Part shown: positions 1 through 14,400 of the stretch, piece by piece
How the letters are laid out: every line of letters starts with the position of its first letter
Numbering within the stretch: position 1 is the first letter of the stretch
NCBI RefSeq assembly: GCF_901709675.1
Contig: NC_051092.1
Coordinates: 6,948,491-7,012,490 of the forward strand
Reading direction: 5' to 3'
DNA length: 64,000 nucleotides
Origin: Syngnathus acus
Lineage: Eukaryota > Chordata > Actinopteri > Syngnathiformes > Syngnathidae
The notes under the pieces: generated by a model
The model's database searches: none
Seen by the model: the letters and a program-made list of their open reading frames with translations, nothing else
What the model was told of the DNA's origin: nothing
Position numbers and translations under genes: made by a program

Positions 1-1659
1 GGTGAAGTACCGGTAAAGAGTAACCATTTAGATAACATTTTAGGATTGCACAAGTGTGCGCACCCTCTTCTAACTGTGGGTGAGGCTTTGTTCAGAATTA
101 ACCAATCACATTGAAACTAATGGTTAAAAACCTTTCACCATCTAAAGTGCCTCTAAATAACCCTACTGAAGCTCAGTTCTCGTTAAAAGGCTTTCCCAAG
201 TATTATTTTTAACTTCCCAGCAGAAGCCTGGAGGTCACCATGCCACTCTGTTGGTAATGGTAAATACTATGTTTCTGACAAACATATATTTCTGAATTAT
301 GGCACAAAAGTTCAACTTTGCTTGTGTGGGGCCAGAACCAGTTCCCCACATTCGTTGGGAGGTTAGCCTAACTTGAAGATGATATGCACACTTGTGCATT
401 GTCTCAGTTTGTTTTATACTTCCCCTGCCCACATTATTGGTGTGAAACATATTTAAATAATTTATCTTGGTCTCGTTTTTTATGTCAACAAGGCTGTGTA
501 TTTCTGCTGATATGTACAAGTTACTAACATGCTATGACCATGATCATGAGCGATATAGTATGACAGCTATGAGTGATGTAATATAATGACTATACAGTAT
601 GATACCTATGCAGCATCCATGGTTTATTATGTAATGTACAGTGCAAATTGAAATTAATATTTTAGGGGATGGTTGCGTTATACAGGTAGAGGCTGAAGAA
701 ATTAGTAACATTTTGACCCAAAACAGCATAATAAACCTATTGATCTTAAAAAAAAAAAAAAAAAAACCTCACTACTCTATGAAATGTAAAATATGTGTTG
801 GAAAAAAACATTGGCTGATATTTTGGATTATTAGTTGTGAATCTATATCACTGCACCCACCACAGAGATGTATTTATTCATTTATTTATTTATTTTTTAT
901 TCGTTTGCTTTAGACAAAGTGTTAAAATGTTGTGTGGTTCCCTGAGAATGAGCTTGAAATGATATTTTCAGGGCAACTGTGATTATTTCCAGGCTTGCAC
1001 TCAGCTCACTGCCCAACTAGAAATGACTATGATAGAAAGACGCAAAGTGCTTTTGAATTATTCGAGGTTACATCTCCCTGAACATGTAAGATCAGAAATC
1101 TGACTGATGGAAAAAAGAGTTTGTTACCATGGTTGTGTTCTAAAGTCTTTTCTGTGTACTATACAGCCATTTTCCATCTGATCCTATGACTCAAAATTCA
1201 ATATCTGATCAAATGTGAATATGTTACTCTTACAACATGCATGTGATTGTATTTGTTTTATAGTGATTTAAAACTACATTGTATTATATACTATTATATA
1301 CATATGACTGGTGACAGAACAGGGACATCCACATTATTGTCTGTATTGCGATGTTTTGTTTAACTGTACCTCCATCGAACATAACCAAAGTCTGTTTTTT
1401 CCCCCGCAGCAACTAGCTGCTAAAATTGTATAAGTAATGCAGATGCAAATGAAACATCAGATGGATTGCAGTGGTTGCAATTAACTTGTCACAAATGGAT
1501 TTGCAGCATTTCATCAATGACTTGTTTATTCTTCAATAAACTGAGAGGGCAATGAAATGCAAGACTGCAGTTTGTCTCCAAAGCTGTCAGCATCATCTTT
1601 AAAACTATATTTTTTTTTATCCATGTATGTGTGTGTATGTGCATGTATATGTTCTGCAG
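1..1659. other. NECAB2 intron sequence, no recognised exon
   Basis: Upstream intron of NECAB2. Contains an A run (about 750-767) and AT-rich unique sequence. No further NECAB2 exon could be supported. Confidence 0.6.
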
Positions 1660-2435
1660 GTGCAGTGGAGGTAAGGAAAGAGGGTCTCGAGGCTCAAATC
1701 AATCGCCTGTCTGAACTCATCGGACGACTGGAGAATAAAGTAAGAACCCACCCAAACATGCACAAACTGCTCGTCTATTTGTCTGCCCTCCTCCTGTTAT
1801 TCACTCACTATTAGTGTCTACAGACTGATGTGCCCTTCCAGTTACATGAAGTCTGATGTTATCTATTTTTAGCCATTCTTTTTTATATTGCTGCCACTCG
1901 TTGAAGCTGTAGTTGCAAGAAGACTGAAACATATCCATAATTGAGGAGCATGGAAACAGGTTTGCTTGCTAAACGAGGAGGGAAAGGAGAGGGCTGTTTG
2001 GTCCAGTAGAGAACATGTTAAGCCTAATGGATATCCAGCAGACTCAGCTGTTTCTGAACGAGTGAACCACAACAGCAGAATCAGCTATGAATAACTAAAC
2101 GCAATGTCCAGTTCTTGAGACAGACAAAGGAGGCAAAAGGAGTACATGTATGACAAAAATGCCATTTTAGATATGGACAAAATATGTGCAAATGTGCATA
2201 CGTGTGCTCTTAATATATTTCAGTTTTTTAATCATTATTTCTCGTATAAAAGATCCACTATCCGAACCCAACGCCATATGATTTGAAGCAAACAAAATGA
2301 CCCAATTTTTTTTCCACTGCATCAGGCTATCTTGCACCAAAAAGTAGGATTCAACGATAGCACAAAACCGCAAACCATCATTAAGTGCAAGAAACTCTGT
2401 ATATTTTTCCACAAAAATTAATTGACACATTTTGA

Positions 2436-2472
<37 letters not shown>

Positions 2473-5400
2473 ATGCTCTTATATTATTAGGGTAATTAGG
2501 ACATATCATTTCAAATCCGCAAAAAAAAAATTATTGGGTCAACTCACGTTGTACCATAGTATAAGACGCAGCTTATAATAATAACTTATTATTTATGCGC
2601 CGATTCGTCATATCTCTCCCAGTCCACAAAGTATTGGCGGCCCCTGCCCCGCCGGCGGGACCAGAGTCGGCGACGGCCTGTGTAGACAGGACCCCCATCA
2701 ATCATCCTGTGGGGCAGGAATGTGCCGACGATCGGCATTGTAGGAGTATTTAAAGAATTGTACTTTATCCTTGAAAATATCATGTTGAGAATGTATTATC
2801 CAACATTTGCTGATGTATGTGCAGCTCTGGCAACAATGCCTCACCGAAAGACCCTTGCCTTCTCATGTTGTAGTCATATGAGCACAAATGAAAGCACTAT
2901 ATTCTGAGTCCAAACTTAGTTCTATTGAAACGTGTCTGAGAAAGTCAACCAAAGCTATGCAGTAAGGCACGCTCCAACACACACAAAAGTCTTGATTAAA
3001 CAGTAGTCTTTGATATTTTAATCATGCATTTGCTGGTTTGGGTAAAGATACACTACGATATATGACATGAGGTGACGTGATGTGATCCTAATGGCTCATA
3101 TCTTTTTTCCTGGCATGTGTTGAGACAGTCACCACAGAAGAGTCTTTAACCTTTATTTGGCATATTAGTGTTAAATAGGTTAGATTATGCATGGTGGTGA
3201 ATCTCTGTTGAATATTTAATGTCCCACTACACTGATTTAGAGCTGCAGAAAATCGAAGCTTAAGCCAAGCCTATGCAAAACATTAATGAGACATGTTCTA
3301 ATAATATCTGACAGTCTTGTCGTTTTAGCGTGCAAAAACATTTGTACAAGCAGTGCACACAGCTCTGACTAAGATGAAATTTTGTGATTGAGTGTTGGTA
3401 TCAGGACTGAGGACATGAACATGTATTTTTTTGTTGCCTTGACTGGTAGTCCTTGGCATTTGACTTGGACTTGTCTCAGACTTTGCCACTGAACTTGCAA
3501 AATATATCAGTAGTCCAGTGTAGAAAATGGATGGATAGATGATTATATTGCAGGACAAACCGCAACGGTCCATTTACAAATCATGTTTTAATCTGGAAAA
3601 AAAAATGCTTTCCTTCATATTGACCTTTGATAGTTCTTTCACTTTAGCGGTTTAGCAAGGTCGATGGATTGTCTTTGTAGCATCTCAAACAGAATTGTAA
3701 GTGCTTCTAAATTGGTCATTCGAAAGATGATGGGGAAAAAGGGGGGAGGTGTAATGCTTCATTGAATGTGTGTATAGAGGCTTTGCAGCTGACGTCATCA
3801 AGCTACCCACATTAGCTTGGCGGCCATCATGGCGGTCAACTTTTCAGTGCCGGTCAACGACTCACACACGCTTTCTTGTTATATCTGCTGCTATTTGAGC
3901 TTAAAAATGCCGGATACCTGCTGTGCTGTTGGATGTAGCAATAGACGAGGCGATAAACCAAATCTTAGCTTCTATAGATTTCCGGCGAACATGAAAAAAC
4001 GTGATAAATGGAGCGCGGATATTCGTCGTGAACGATGGAAACCTACGATTTACACAAGGATATGCAATGAGGACTTCATATCAGGTATGTAAACAAACTA
4101 TTCACCCCTGATTTGTTTCACAAAATGTGAAATAATACAATATGGGATGATACAAATATGATTGTTGAAAATGCTGGGTGCATTTTTAGAAAGGCAGCAA
4201 GAGCAGCAAGGCAGGGAATGGGATGATTTCTTCAGTTCACCCCCCCGTTTTTATTTTGTGTTTATTTTTTCATGATGCTTGAAAACGTTATCAATGTAAA
4301 TATTGAATTATATTTATTGGTTAAGTTTTCAAGCCAATCAGATGTGGCATCATGCAAAAATAAACAAATAATAAAAATGGTAGCAACTTGAACAGACAGG
4401 TACAGTATCTGAATGATTTCACTCTATTCAGTTTTTTAATATGTCAAGTTATGAAATGCCATTACAAAACAAATCGACGAGGTAATTATAAATATCTGGA
4501 TATGAGCGTTCAGGCAGGTCGGCTGTTGCAAAATGCTCGGGCGATTTTAGCATGCTTCTCGGTAAAAGGTACGGATCCGTTGTGCCAACAAGGTTCAACT
4601 TCTCTCTGTGACGTTTCTTGGAGTCTTCATCCAAATGCCTAACTTCGTTGGATAGCAAATCAGCCATAATTCGGAAGAAATCGGTGAAAACGTAGCGCAG
4701 AAATCAGACAATCCATACAAACACGTAGGAACGAGCTGACTAGTTGACCGCCAAGATGGCGGCATAACACAAAATCACGTGATAAAACCACGTGACTGCA
4801 AAGCCTCTATACTCTAGAAGAAATTAAATTGAGATTTTGTGTTGGATTACCGTTTAGAAAGACCTGACGATGTCTGAAAAACGTAGCTTTCCTGAGGCAA
4901 GTGTACAAGATATGTACTGTGTGTTTGTGACTCCAACTGAATAACTAATGTAATCTGAATTTTAATGATGTTGATATCCATTGATATCCAATGCCAGTAA
5001 ATGTAGCCATTCCACTGTGTTACTACAAAAATGTACTTGCTCGGTTAATTTAACAAATGTTCATCGTGCCCCTTGCATGCTGTACGTCTTATTTGAATAT
5101 CTTGTCCTCAGGCACATGCAGCAAATTTACAGGTAATTAGGCCTCGTGAGTCCCTTTGTTGCAAACAGACACACAGTCGATTATTACAACAGATGGGATG
5201 AACATTCTGCATGTATAAAAAAAATATATGTTCTTACCTCACCTCTGTTGCTTCAGCTTCATCAGGAAACATGGAATTGATATCATGTTTATATTTATTA
5301 GATGACTCAAATGTAAACCGTGTCTATACAAAAGTGTCTTAAATTTGAGTCCAACTCTGATTTGAGTGTGATATCACCTTCTTATCTTTGGTGTGTTGGG

Positions 5401-8400
5401 GGAGACAGACGCCTACCCACTTATCCAAACCTCAGGAGCAAACCTTGCTGTTATCATTTAAGTGTGCAGTGCAGCCATATTTTATTCACCAGAGAAATTG
5501 CGCTTACCAGTCACTTAATTGCAAGCGGCTTTCATTGCTTCTTGTGACTGACAATACTAAGTTTAAATGAATCCCAAGTTGTCAGAGTGCAGGGTAATCA
5601 TAATACTCAGAGCCATGCACACCAATGTAAAGCCACTGGACACTTCCTTAGGTAGACTTGCACACATGTATGAGTTGTATCATAATAGTACAGTTTGACA
5701 CTGGCAGAGACGTCCTAATTTTACAGTATGTTTATTATTGTAATTGTCATTCCCAATACACTGCATCATACTGAGAGGTTTTTCCCTTCGTAACATTGAG
5801 AGACAGCAACTTGCTGTTTACGAGCCCATCTTCAAAGCCTCTCATTCATATTGTGCTTCTCATTTGCCTACACCGTACATATCCTTGTGGATTCCATTGA
5901 TATCCCGATGCACAAATTTAATATAAAAAACAAACACATCCCGCCTCCTTCTCTGTTCTGTGGTTTCTTCTCATAAGTGGCCTTGTATGTTGCAAGCGCT
6001 TTCTTAGTTGACTGACATGGTGTTGTTTTGTTTCCCCATTACAGACAGTCTGGTTTGATCTGCACCAGAGGCTAACAGACACAGACGGCACCAGCAGTGC
6101 AGTAAGTTGAGACAAAACCAATAAAAGAACTAAACTTAATGCACAGCCTCAGGTGTAGCATCAGTTAGTAGTACCTTATGGAGGCAATGTCCTCTTTAGT
6201 ACCGCAGAATTAGCAGTGGTCTTGACTCAGCAATGTTATTAGTGAAGAGGTGGCAGCGCTGTTATATAACCTGCATGGTACCTTTTCAATAAAGTAGGAA
6301 CTAAGCTTTCGAATGATTTCCAGGGATAAAGGTCTTCTCTTCTCTTTCTTGCTATTGTCTGCAGTTGAATCATTTTTGGGGTATTTTGGAGAAGAATGAA
6401 TCAAGTCGCGAACATCTTTTAATATCGAACACCCACTAAGGAAATAACAGATATATTTACAGTATTCGTGTGAAAAGCAATGGGCAGTGTGTGAACCTGT
6501 TGTTGTTGTTTTTTTTTTTAAGATCTAATCATGAATAGCAAGGTTTGAGCACATTGAAATTGCCACCAATCGGGCTCTACTTTCATTCCTCTTCACACCA
6601 GCACATTCACGCCAGCTAAAATCTTTTATCATATTCAGTTAACTGCTACAAGAAAAAAAAGGTAAGAAGTCACATGCACGTGTGCTTATGAGATTTAATT
6701 CCCGCAGCTTTCCTACTAATGTCAAAAGGTATTATTAGTAGTTGCCTTCATGTTACCGTACACATAAACTCATATCGGGGGTCACGGGCGTACTGGAGCC
6801 TATCCCAGCAGTCATCGGGCAATAGGCGGGGGACACCCTGAACCGGTTGCCAGCCAATCGCAGGGCACACAGAAACGAACAACCATCCGCACTCACACCT
6901 AGGGGCAATTTGGAGTGCTACCATACATGTTTTTGGGATGTGGGAGGAAACCGGAGTGGTGGAAAAAACCTACTTGGGCACGGGGAGAACATGCAAACTC
7001 CACACAGGCACTAGCTTCTATTGGATTGGAAAAAGGACATGTATTGTTTTTCTCTTCGAAAGTTTGACTCTCTTCTGAAGACACTGTGAGTCACCTGTAG
7101 CACTTACGCCTGAAGTCACGCCACTCCATAAGCTGCTGCAAACAGTAAGCACTCTGAATAAATTGGCCAGTTATTGTGGACAGAGACACGTTTCCAACAT
7201 TCAAAAAACAACACTTGGGTTTCTCAGAGTGGGAGATGTTTCAATTAATCCAACTCTAATTACTCTTCAAAATGCATCCCAAATCAACACTGAAAAATAT
7301 TCTCTTTAAACAAAGAAGGTACTCAGGAATGCACTTCCAAGTACATACATATCACCATCTCAAAAATCCATCTTGCTCTACTTCAAACTTATCTGTGTTG
7401 GACTAGTCTTAAAATGAGTGAGCGTAACTAAGGTTTGAATTTTTATGTTGGCCGCATTTTTGTGATTAGTAAGTGTGTAAGCGTGGTTGTTTTAGGGAGG
7501 GTGGGGGGCAGCAAGTGGCAGTCTAGTCAAGAATGAGGGGAAAATGCTGTTGACTCCCCGTACTGGGCAAGAGAGTCACTGAGCCGCAATTGCTTGTGCT
7601 TAAGTAGGATTAGTGAAACTGCCCAAAGATCAGTGTGCCAAGCTTGTCGCATCATAATCAAAAGGTCGTGCAGTTCTAACTGCCACCAAAGGTGCATCAA
7701 CCAAGTATTGAGCAAAGGTTGTGAATACATGTGTCAATGTCTATATTTCTTATTAATTCATTTGCAAATACTTCAATGGTACTTTTTCCAAAGCGTCGGT
7801 TATGTTTTGTTGTATGTATTATTTTAGGAACAAAACATATATAATAGGTTAAAGAAGAAATGCTCCAAGAGAATTGATTCTGATGTGCAGCTGTGGCTTT
7901 CACAAATTCAGCTTCTTAGAAAGTACTGAAGGATGGAAAATAAATCCCATTAACTTCAGAGATTGTGCATGAAGAAGCAGCCACAAGACTCCACACGTCT
8001 AAGTAGCTCTGTGATTTCCGGGTTGAAGTTGCTGAGGCGGCCAGTGCCACCATGCAGGAGAGGATAATACTGAAACGTGCTTTGAAACCAGCAAAATAGA
8101 TTATTAGAGATGCATTTTGCTTGTCGTGGGCAATCGAGAGCACCGAACACGAGAGTATTAATTATGTGTGTCAGTTGAAGTGTGGTCGGCCAAACCCTTT
8201 TGCCGTATCGACTCAGTCTTTTTATCCTCGAGAAGCGCCTCAAAGTGAAGAGAAGAAGCAAGATAAGCCGGTAGAATATTGTAAACGGCTAATGCAACTT
8301 GGCTAAGGCGGGCAGTGAAGAGATTATGGTGTAATAAGAATGAGGTAATAGAAAAGAAGAAACGAGAAAGTGATGAGGTCACAGGGACGAAACTGCTTTC

Positions 8401-11400
8401 TCTTTCTTTTTTTTCCCCAGTCTTTTGGGTGTTTTCATCATACAGTTGACCTTTTTCCTTCTGTTTTTTCCACAAAGCTTTTTTGCAACCATGTATTTGT
8501 CACAATGAAACACATAATTAACTGCACTCTAGACTTCTCTGCACAGAACACCCACCTCGCCAACGCTAATTTCCCATCTTGCAGAAGTGCAGACTTTAAT
8601 TGCTCCTTTTTTTTTTTTCTTTAATCTTCCAATAAAAAAATTAATGCAGTGGCATACATCCATTGCCTTTCTGGTATTGAGGCCTTCTGGATCAAAAACA
8701 ATGCAAATAAAACTACCCTATTTTCCCAAATGTTGGAACCATGTCTCAATTAATAGCTGGGTACTTTGTCGTCTTCAACAAATAACCACCTCCCATCAAA
8801 TAGATGTCTTTTTTTCCAGGAAAAAATAACTGACACTAAATGTAGTTACCTTTCTTTAATACGCTGTATTTATTTAGTATTATTATTATTATTGTTATTA
8901 TTATTATTGCAGTCTGTATAAATAATCTCTTAGATCACTACGCTTTCAAAGGTATTTAAACTTATTGCTCAAATTACGACTTGACCATAGATGTCACCAC
9001 GGTAGATCAGTGGTTCCCAAACTTTTGCAGGCTGGCGCCCCCTTTGGCTCCCCAGTGAATTCCTAGCGCCCCCCCCCCCCCCCCCAAGGACCGGCATTTA
9101 TATAAATAAATAATACATTTATATAAATAAATAAATAATACATTTATAATATCATTACCATTACGTTGAATTAGTGGGAGCACTGAGTTTGTTTCTCAGA
9201 AACGAGCCGGTCCCATCTAGACGTAATCGGAGACAATGACACCCGAAGTGATTTAAGGTTTGTTTTTTATTGCAGGATGCTTGGTCTCCATGTGTTGAAG
9301 CAGTTTTGAATGCTTCACTGCCTGGTTAGTTAGCCTGTCGCCACATATTAGCTTTGCGGGCTCGACTGGGGAAACAGGTCACGTGACCGGGACGAGTGTC
9401 TTGACCTGAATTAATTGATCGTCGATAAAAAAAAATTCTGTGCGGCTTGGCGGCCCGGTACCAAGTGACCCAGGGACCGGTACCGGTCCGCGGCCCAGTG
9501 GTTGGGGACCACTGCCCTAACCAGCTCAACACAACACAACACGGCGCGTTCTGGCGAGTCCCCAATTTCATGTTGACTTGAACTCAAGATGATGTTGACC
9601 GCCAGAATGCGGTTTTTATTATAAGATAAAATTCTGAACATTACAAGCTTGAAATTACAAACCTGAGCTTTTGCTTTTGTAGTCTATGCTGTCGGATCTG
9701 ACTGGGCCAGAGCGGCGTGTTGTGTACAAATCGACTGCCGCCCCCCTACCGCCCCCCCTACCGCCCCTTTCTTCCTCACCGCCCCCCCAGATCTTTCCAC
9801 CGCCCCCAGGGGGGCGGTACCGCCCACTTTGGGAACCACTGCGGTAGATGGTACGCCTGCCGTGTTTTGACATTTTTTCTGTCTCCGGGCCCTAATCATA
9901 ATTATCTTCGGTTTCCGGAGGAAATATCAATCTTTTTACCGATTGGCATTGTTATAACACCCAGTGACGAAGCAAGAGTGTGCCAAGAGCAACTGAGAAA
10001 CGTGTTATGCAATCAAATGTAAACAGTCGATTGCTATCCACCCAACATGGTGAACGAAAAAATACAAAGCGGAAGTACGTCCAAGCAACATGAATTGTAT
10101 GTCTGAATTCTGTGTCTGTATTTGGCATTAAGATCCCATTTGCAAAGGCAACATAACCCTGTAAGCAATTCTTAGGATGTACAGTCATGGGTAACAAATG
10201 CAAACAGGACAATCCATTTCCTGCGAAGAAAATTAACACACACACACACGTACACAACTTTTCCATTTGCCATTAGCTGTCTCTCTGAGTCAGCATGCAT
10301 TATTTTACTACAACGTTTGTTCAATGAATGTGAATCAAGACAGTCAATATTACTAAGGCACCACAGACAAAAAGAGAGCGAGAGAGAGAATTTGGATTGG
10401 GCAAGTCACAAGTCACGATTTATAGTCAATCAATGAGCAACTGAAAGTCACGACAACACTTTCTGGTGGTTCATAGGAAAAAAAACGAAGAACATTGCAA
10501 GTAGTATTCTATAGAAATGTAACCCTTACAATACTTCCTGGTCATGAAACCTGGACAAAGATCTCAGTATGGAAGAAGTGTGCGTCTGAAAGCATTGAGA
10601 TGAGAAAAGAATAAATATATCTTTTGTCCTATTTCTGTGTATACCACACCCCCAAAGTAGTATAGAACTCATTCCACTTTTTCTATCATGTGTTTTACTA
10701 GGAATAGTCCATTCATACTAACATTATATTCGTAGATTATATAACCAAGAGAAGTCCGAGAAAGGCGATGATCCGCTCGAGTCCTCTCAGTCCCCACGTT
10801 GTGACATCGCAAAGTTCTTTTCTTGGATAGTGATTAACATTTTAAAAAATCTTAAATTTGATATGGACTCTTTGAGTTGAAAAAAAAACCAGTGCCTCAT
10901 CAACAACAATTTAAAGCTTTTCTTTGTAATTACGATGTGTGGTTGGATTGAACCTTTGTATTGCTGCCTCAACCTGGGCATCATTTCCTCTATTCGACTG
11001 ATTGTTAAACAAACACCATCAACCATATTCCAGCCTTCCATATAATACTGGAGTCCAAAGAACAATATGCAAAATGTTTCTGAACTAATAAAGAGCTTCT
11101 GGCCTTTCATTGGAATAAGTGACGGATTGCTTAAACTCAAAGCAAGAAATGAGAACTGGAGAGGCAGAGGTCGGAGTTGACGCTCAGCATAAAGAAATGA
11201 AAACGATGAGTTAATGAAAAAGTGAAGCTTAGGGTTGAGTGGAAAGGAAAGGAAAGGAAAGGAAAGGAAAGGAAAGGAAAGGAAAGGAAAGGAAAGGAAA
11301 GGAAAGGAAAGGAAAGGAAAGGAAAGGAAAGGAAAGGAAAGGAAAGGAAAGGAAAGGAAAGGAAAGGAAAGGCTCTCTACGGGAAGGAGAACAGGATGTC

Positions 11401-14400
11401 GTTATGCTTTGTGGTGTCAGGGTGTTGAAAAGTGGGCCAACAAAGTCAAATGTGGAAAGGCTTGAGGACAAGACCAAAATGGGGAGCATGTGGGATGGGT
11501 CGAAAGCAAAATGAAATGTGAGATAAAGACCTCTGTGTGAGTATGCCTCAGTTACCATGGTAACCATAGACTTACCCCTTCTGACTACACGTCCCCATGT
11601 AATAGCATTCTTCTACCTTTATTCTGTACAGCAACTTATATTGTACATTTACACATATACACTGAATACTGCGTGAGAGCCTTCGTAGACTGCTCACTTT
11701 TTGGTCTTTACCATGTAATTTTGATTATTACAACAACAGAAAATTAAGCTTAGTACAATTGCATGCCAAGAATAGAATAGAATAGAATAGAATAGAATAG
11801 TACAGTACAATAAAATACAGCACCTTTCTTGACAGAAATAAGATACAAAATGGGGGTGGAAACGCAAGGCTTGTGTTTTAAGAATAAAAAATTAAAAGTG
11901 CAATAGAAAAATAAAAGTCATGAAACAATGAGTATGTAAAGTAATGTTACTGCTCAGCCAATCTATAGAAAGTATTGAACTATTCGGCCGCTCAGCACAC
12001 TAAGCCAGGACGACAATAGGTAAGAACAGGGGCTTTGTATTTGTGCGAACGACAACTGGCGCACAAACGAGATGATAATTAATACTTATGGCTGCTCCTC
12101 AGAGTGGGAGTATTTTTCAGTTTGCCACTTCTATTCGTCACAATAGTTGACAGTTGCCAACACCACAGCAGCCTTGGGCTTCTTGCTAACTGCCAATAGC
12201 AAATAATAGGAGGCCATCCAGCGTTTGTGTGATACCTTTAGGTACTGAAACTATTTTAAACTTCCCACAAGGTTGCATGCTAAGCCATTTCCTCTTCTCC
12301 CTCTGCACTCATGGCTTTGCTCCATCTTACACCAACAACATAGATCATGAGTGTTGTGGGGATGTTTACTTTCGGCCCATAGCAAGAACAAACAAAAGGC
12401 TGACAGAGTGGTGCAGATAGTAAGCTAATACAAACAACACGCCGCTAGAAAAAAAATAAAATAGCTGTACTTTCTTAGAACACTCAGGAAAGTAAAGCTG
12501 TCAAAAAGTTCCTGCAAAGAATTATTAAGACCGCATAACGTCAATCAGCGGCGACTTGCCTTGGAAAACATCTGCCTGCAAAAGACTAACTTTCAAAGGT
12601 TGCGCTCTGAAAAACACTTGAGGTCCATCAAAACAAGCACCGCCGGTATAATAAACCGCTTCAATTCCAAGGCCATTTCCATACTGAACTCTAAACTGAA
12701 ACGTGCCAGCATTAATGTGCAATGATGTTATTTATTTCAGCACTTTATTCCCACTGTGTTCAATATGGGCGGATATGTTTAAGATGCGCACTAATAAATG
12801 GGGGTCGAACGTTTTCTGTTGTTGGTAGTTCCCTTTGGAATAACCTCCCCATAATTTGATTGCGTATACATAGTATTCTATATTATTCATACTATATTTT
12901 CAAAAAGCCAGTGTCATACAACCCATCATGGTGAATATGTTATATACATACTGAAAGGCTGCACAATGTGCCTTTTACCTCACAGCAAGAAGATTCACAT
13001 TTGATTCCCATTTGAATCCAAGTGTGTGGCTTTCTTTGTGGAGTTTTAATGTTCCATCTATGCGGGCTCTCCCCAGGAACAAATGAATGGACTGAAAGGT
13101 TATAATGGGATATCATTACAGGTTCCGATCTTACTCTTAAAAACTCCCACAGGGAAAATTAACAGTTACTCAGCAGTATTCTGGCACGGTCTTACTTTTG
13201 CTAACAGTATCATTAATCCAGGCACACAAGTCAACGTGAGTAATTTTACTTGACATTTCTTCCGAGGAATAGAACAGTGTGTATGATTGTGTTGGGCTTA
13301 AAGAATGAAGCAAAAACCCAGTCGCACTCCAACTGTCAGTGCATCAATTTCAGCAACCATTTTTTTCATCTTTTGCAAAATAATTTGCAGCATATGTGGA
13401 GTAGTTCCTCTGAAAAACAATGAATTCAGTTCGGAGAGACAATAAGGGTGCTTAATTGTCAATGTTTACCTAATTACCTAGGCTTTTTTTTTAAACGTCA
13501 TTTGACTGAATCTGACCCAATGGTCCGTTGACTGGAGCTAATAACATGAACAAGGCTGATATCTACTGATGTGTTTCTGGAGGTTTGTCATGTTTCAACA
13601 GATGTACGGAATAGAATATACATTCAAAAACAATTCAGATTTGTTATACACTGCTTGTTTCTGTATGTCTCATAGCTGTAAGGACAGATGTTTACAATTT
13701 GTATATCAACAAACAGATATAGGCAATTGTACGTATGTTTGTGAATGAAGTCTTGGATAGTTGTATTATTTTTGTCTGTGAAGGAAGTGTGTCCGCGTGT
13801 GTGTGCACGTGCGTGCACACGAGTACGACCAAATGTTTGTAGCAGATTGCTTTATTTTGCTGACCTCACCCCAGCAATGCGGTTTTGTGCAGCCATACAT
13901 TTTGTACATGCCAAATACCGCTATTGACAGTTTCTGAGAAATGGAAACGCTGAGATCCCCAAAAAATAAAAATCATTCAACAAATACATTCAGTGATTTC
14001 TAATAATGATTTTCTCATTGCAGTCACTATTGCTGATCCGTCAGGAGATGGTGGTTTCCCAAAAGAAACTTGGTGACTATTGTGAGGCTCTGAAGCAATA
14101 CCTGAAGAATGTCTCCACTCAGAGAGACTGCTTTCAGTAAGTCTCTTTGACATTGCTTTGAATGCTTTCTTTCTTCTTTTTTAATGATGCAGACAGGCTC
14201 ATTTTTTTTGTCATTCACTCTCCATATTTAAAGAAAGATGTGCCTTGAATTGCACTTTGAGCCTTCATTACATAGGATGGTCCATCTATAAAATCAGACA
14301 TCCTGCCTTGTATTGCACTTAGAGTTGTCTTCGTAAAATCTAAATGGACACATTTGACATTGATGGTTATATTGTTTTATCATCTATTACTTCTTTATTT

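Larger units (their letters stand above)
3773..4811. mobile_element. TIR-bounded element with THAP exon and opposite ORF
   Basis: A 16-bp perfect inverted repeat, TATAGAGGCTTTGCAG, begins at 3773 and ends at 4811. Just inside, both ends share a second motif around GCCATCNTGGCGGTCAAC, so the imperfect terminal repeat is longer. Between them are a THAP-domain exon on + and an ORF on - (listed separately). Flanks may share only TA; no longer target-site duplication could be fixed. THAP domains occur in P-element-type transposases, but no transposase core is visible in this 1039-bp copy, so it is probably a deleted, non-autonomous member. Confidence 0.6.

Noticed and set aside
985-1085. Possible exon after TTATTTCCAG
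   Set aside because: Open for a short stretch but no similarity to NECAB proteins and no good donor.
1395-1440. Possible NECAB2 exon after TTTTTTCCCCCGCAG
   Set aside because: All three frames reach a stop within about 25 bases and no NECAB similarity.
9655-10022. Gly- and Pro-rich ORFs
   Set aside because: Arise from C/G runs of the hAT element.
11222-11567. Lys/Glu/Arg/Gly and Ser/Phe/Leu/Pro repeat ORFs
   Set aside because: Product of the GGAAA microsatellite, open in every frame.
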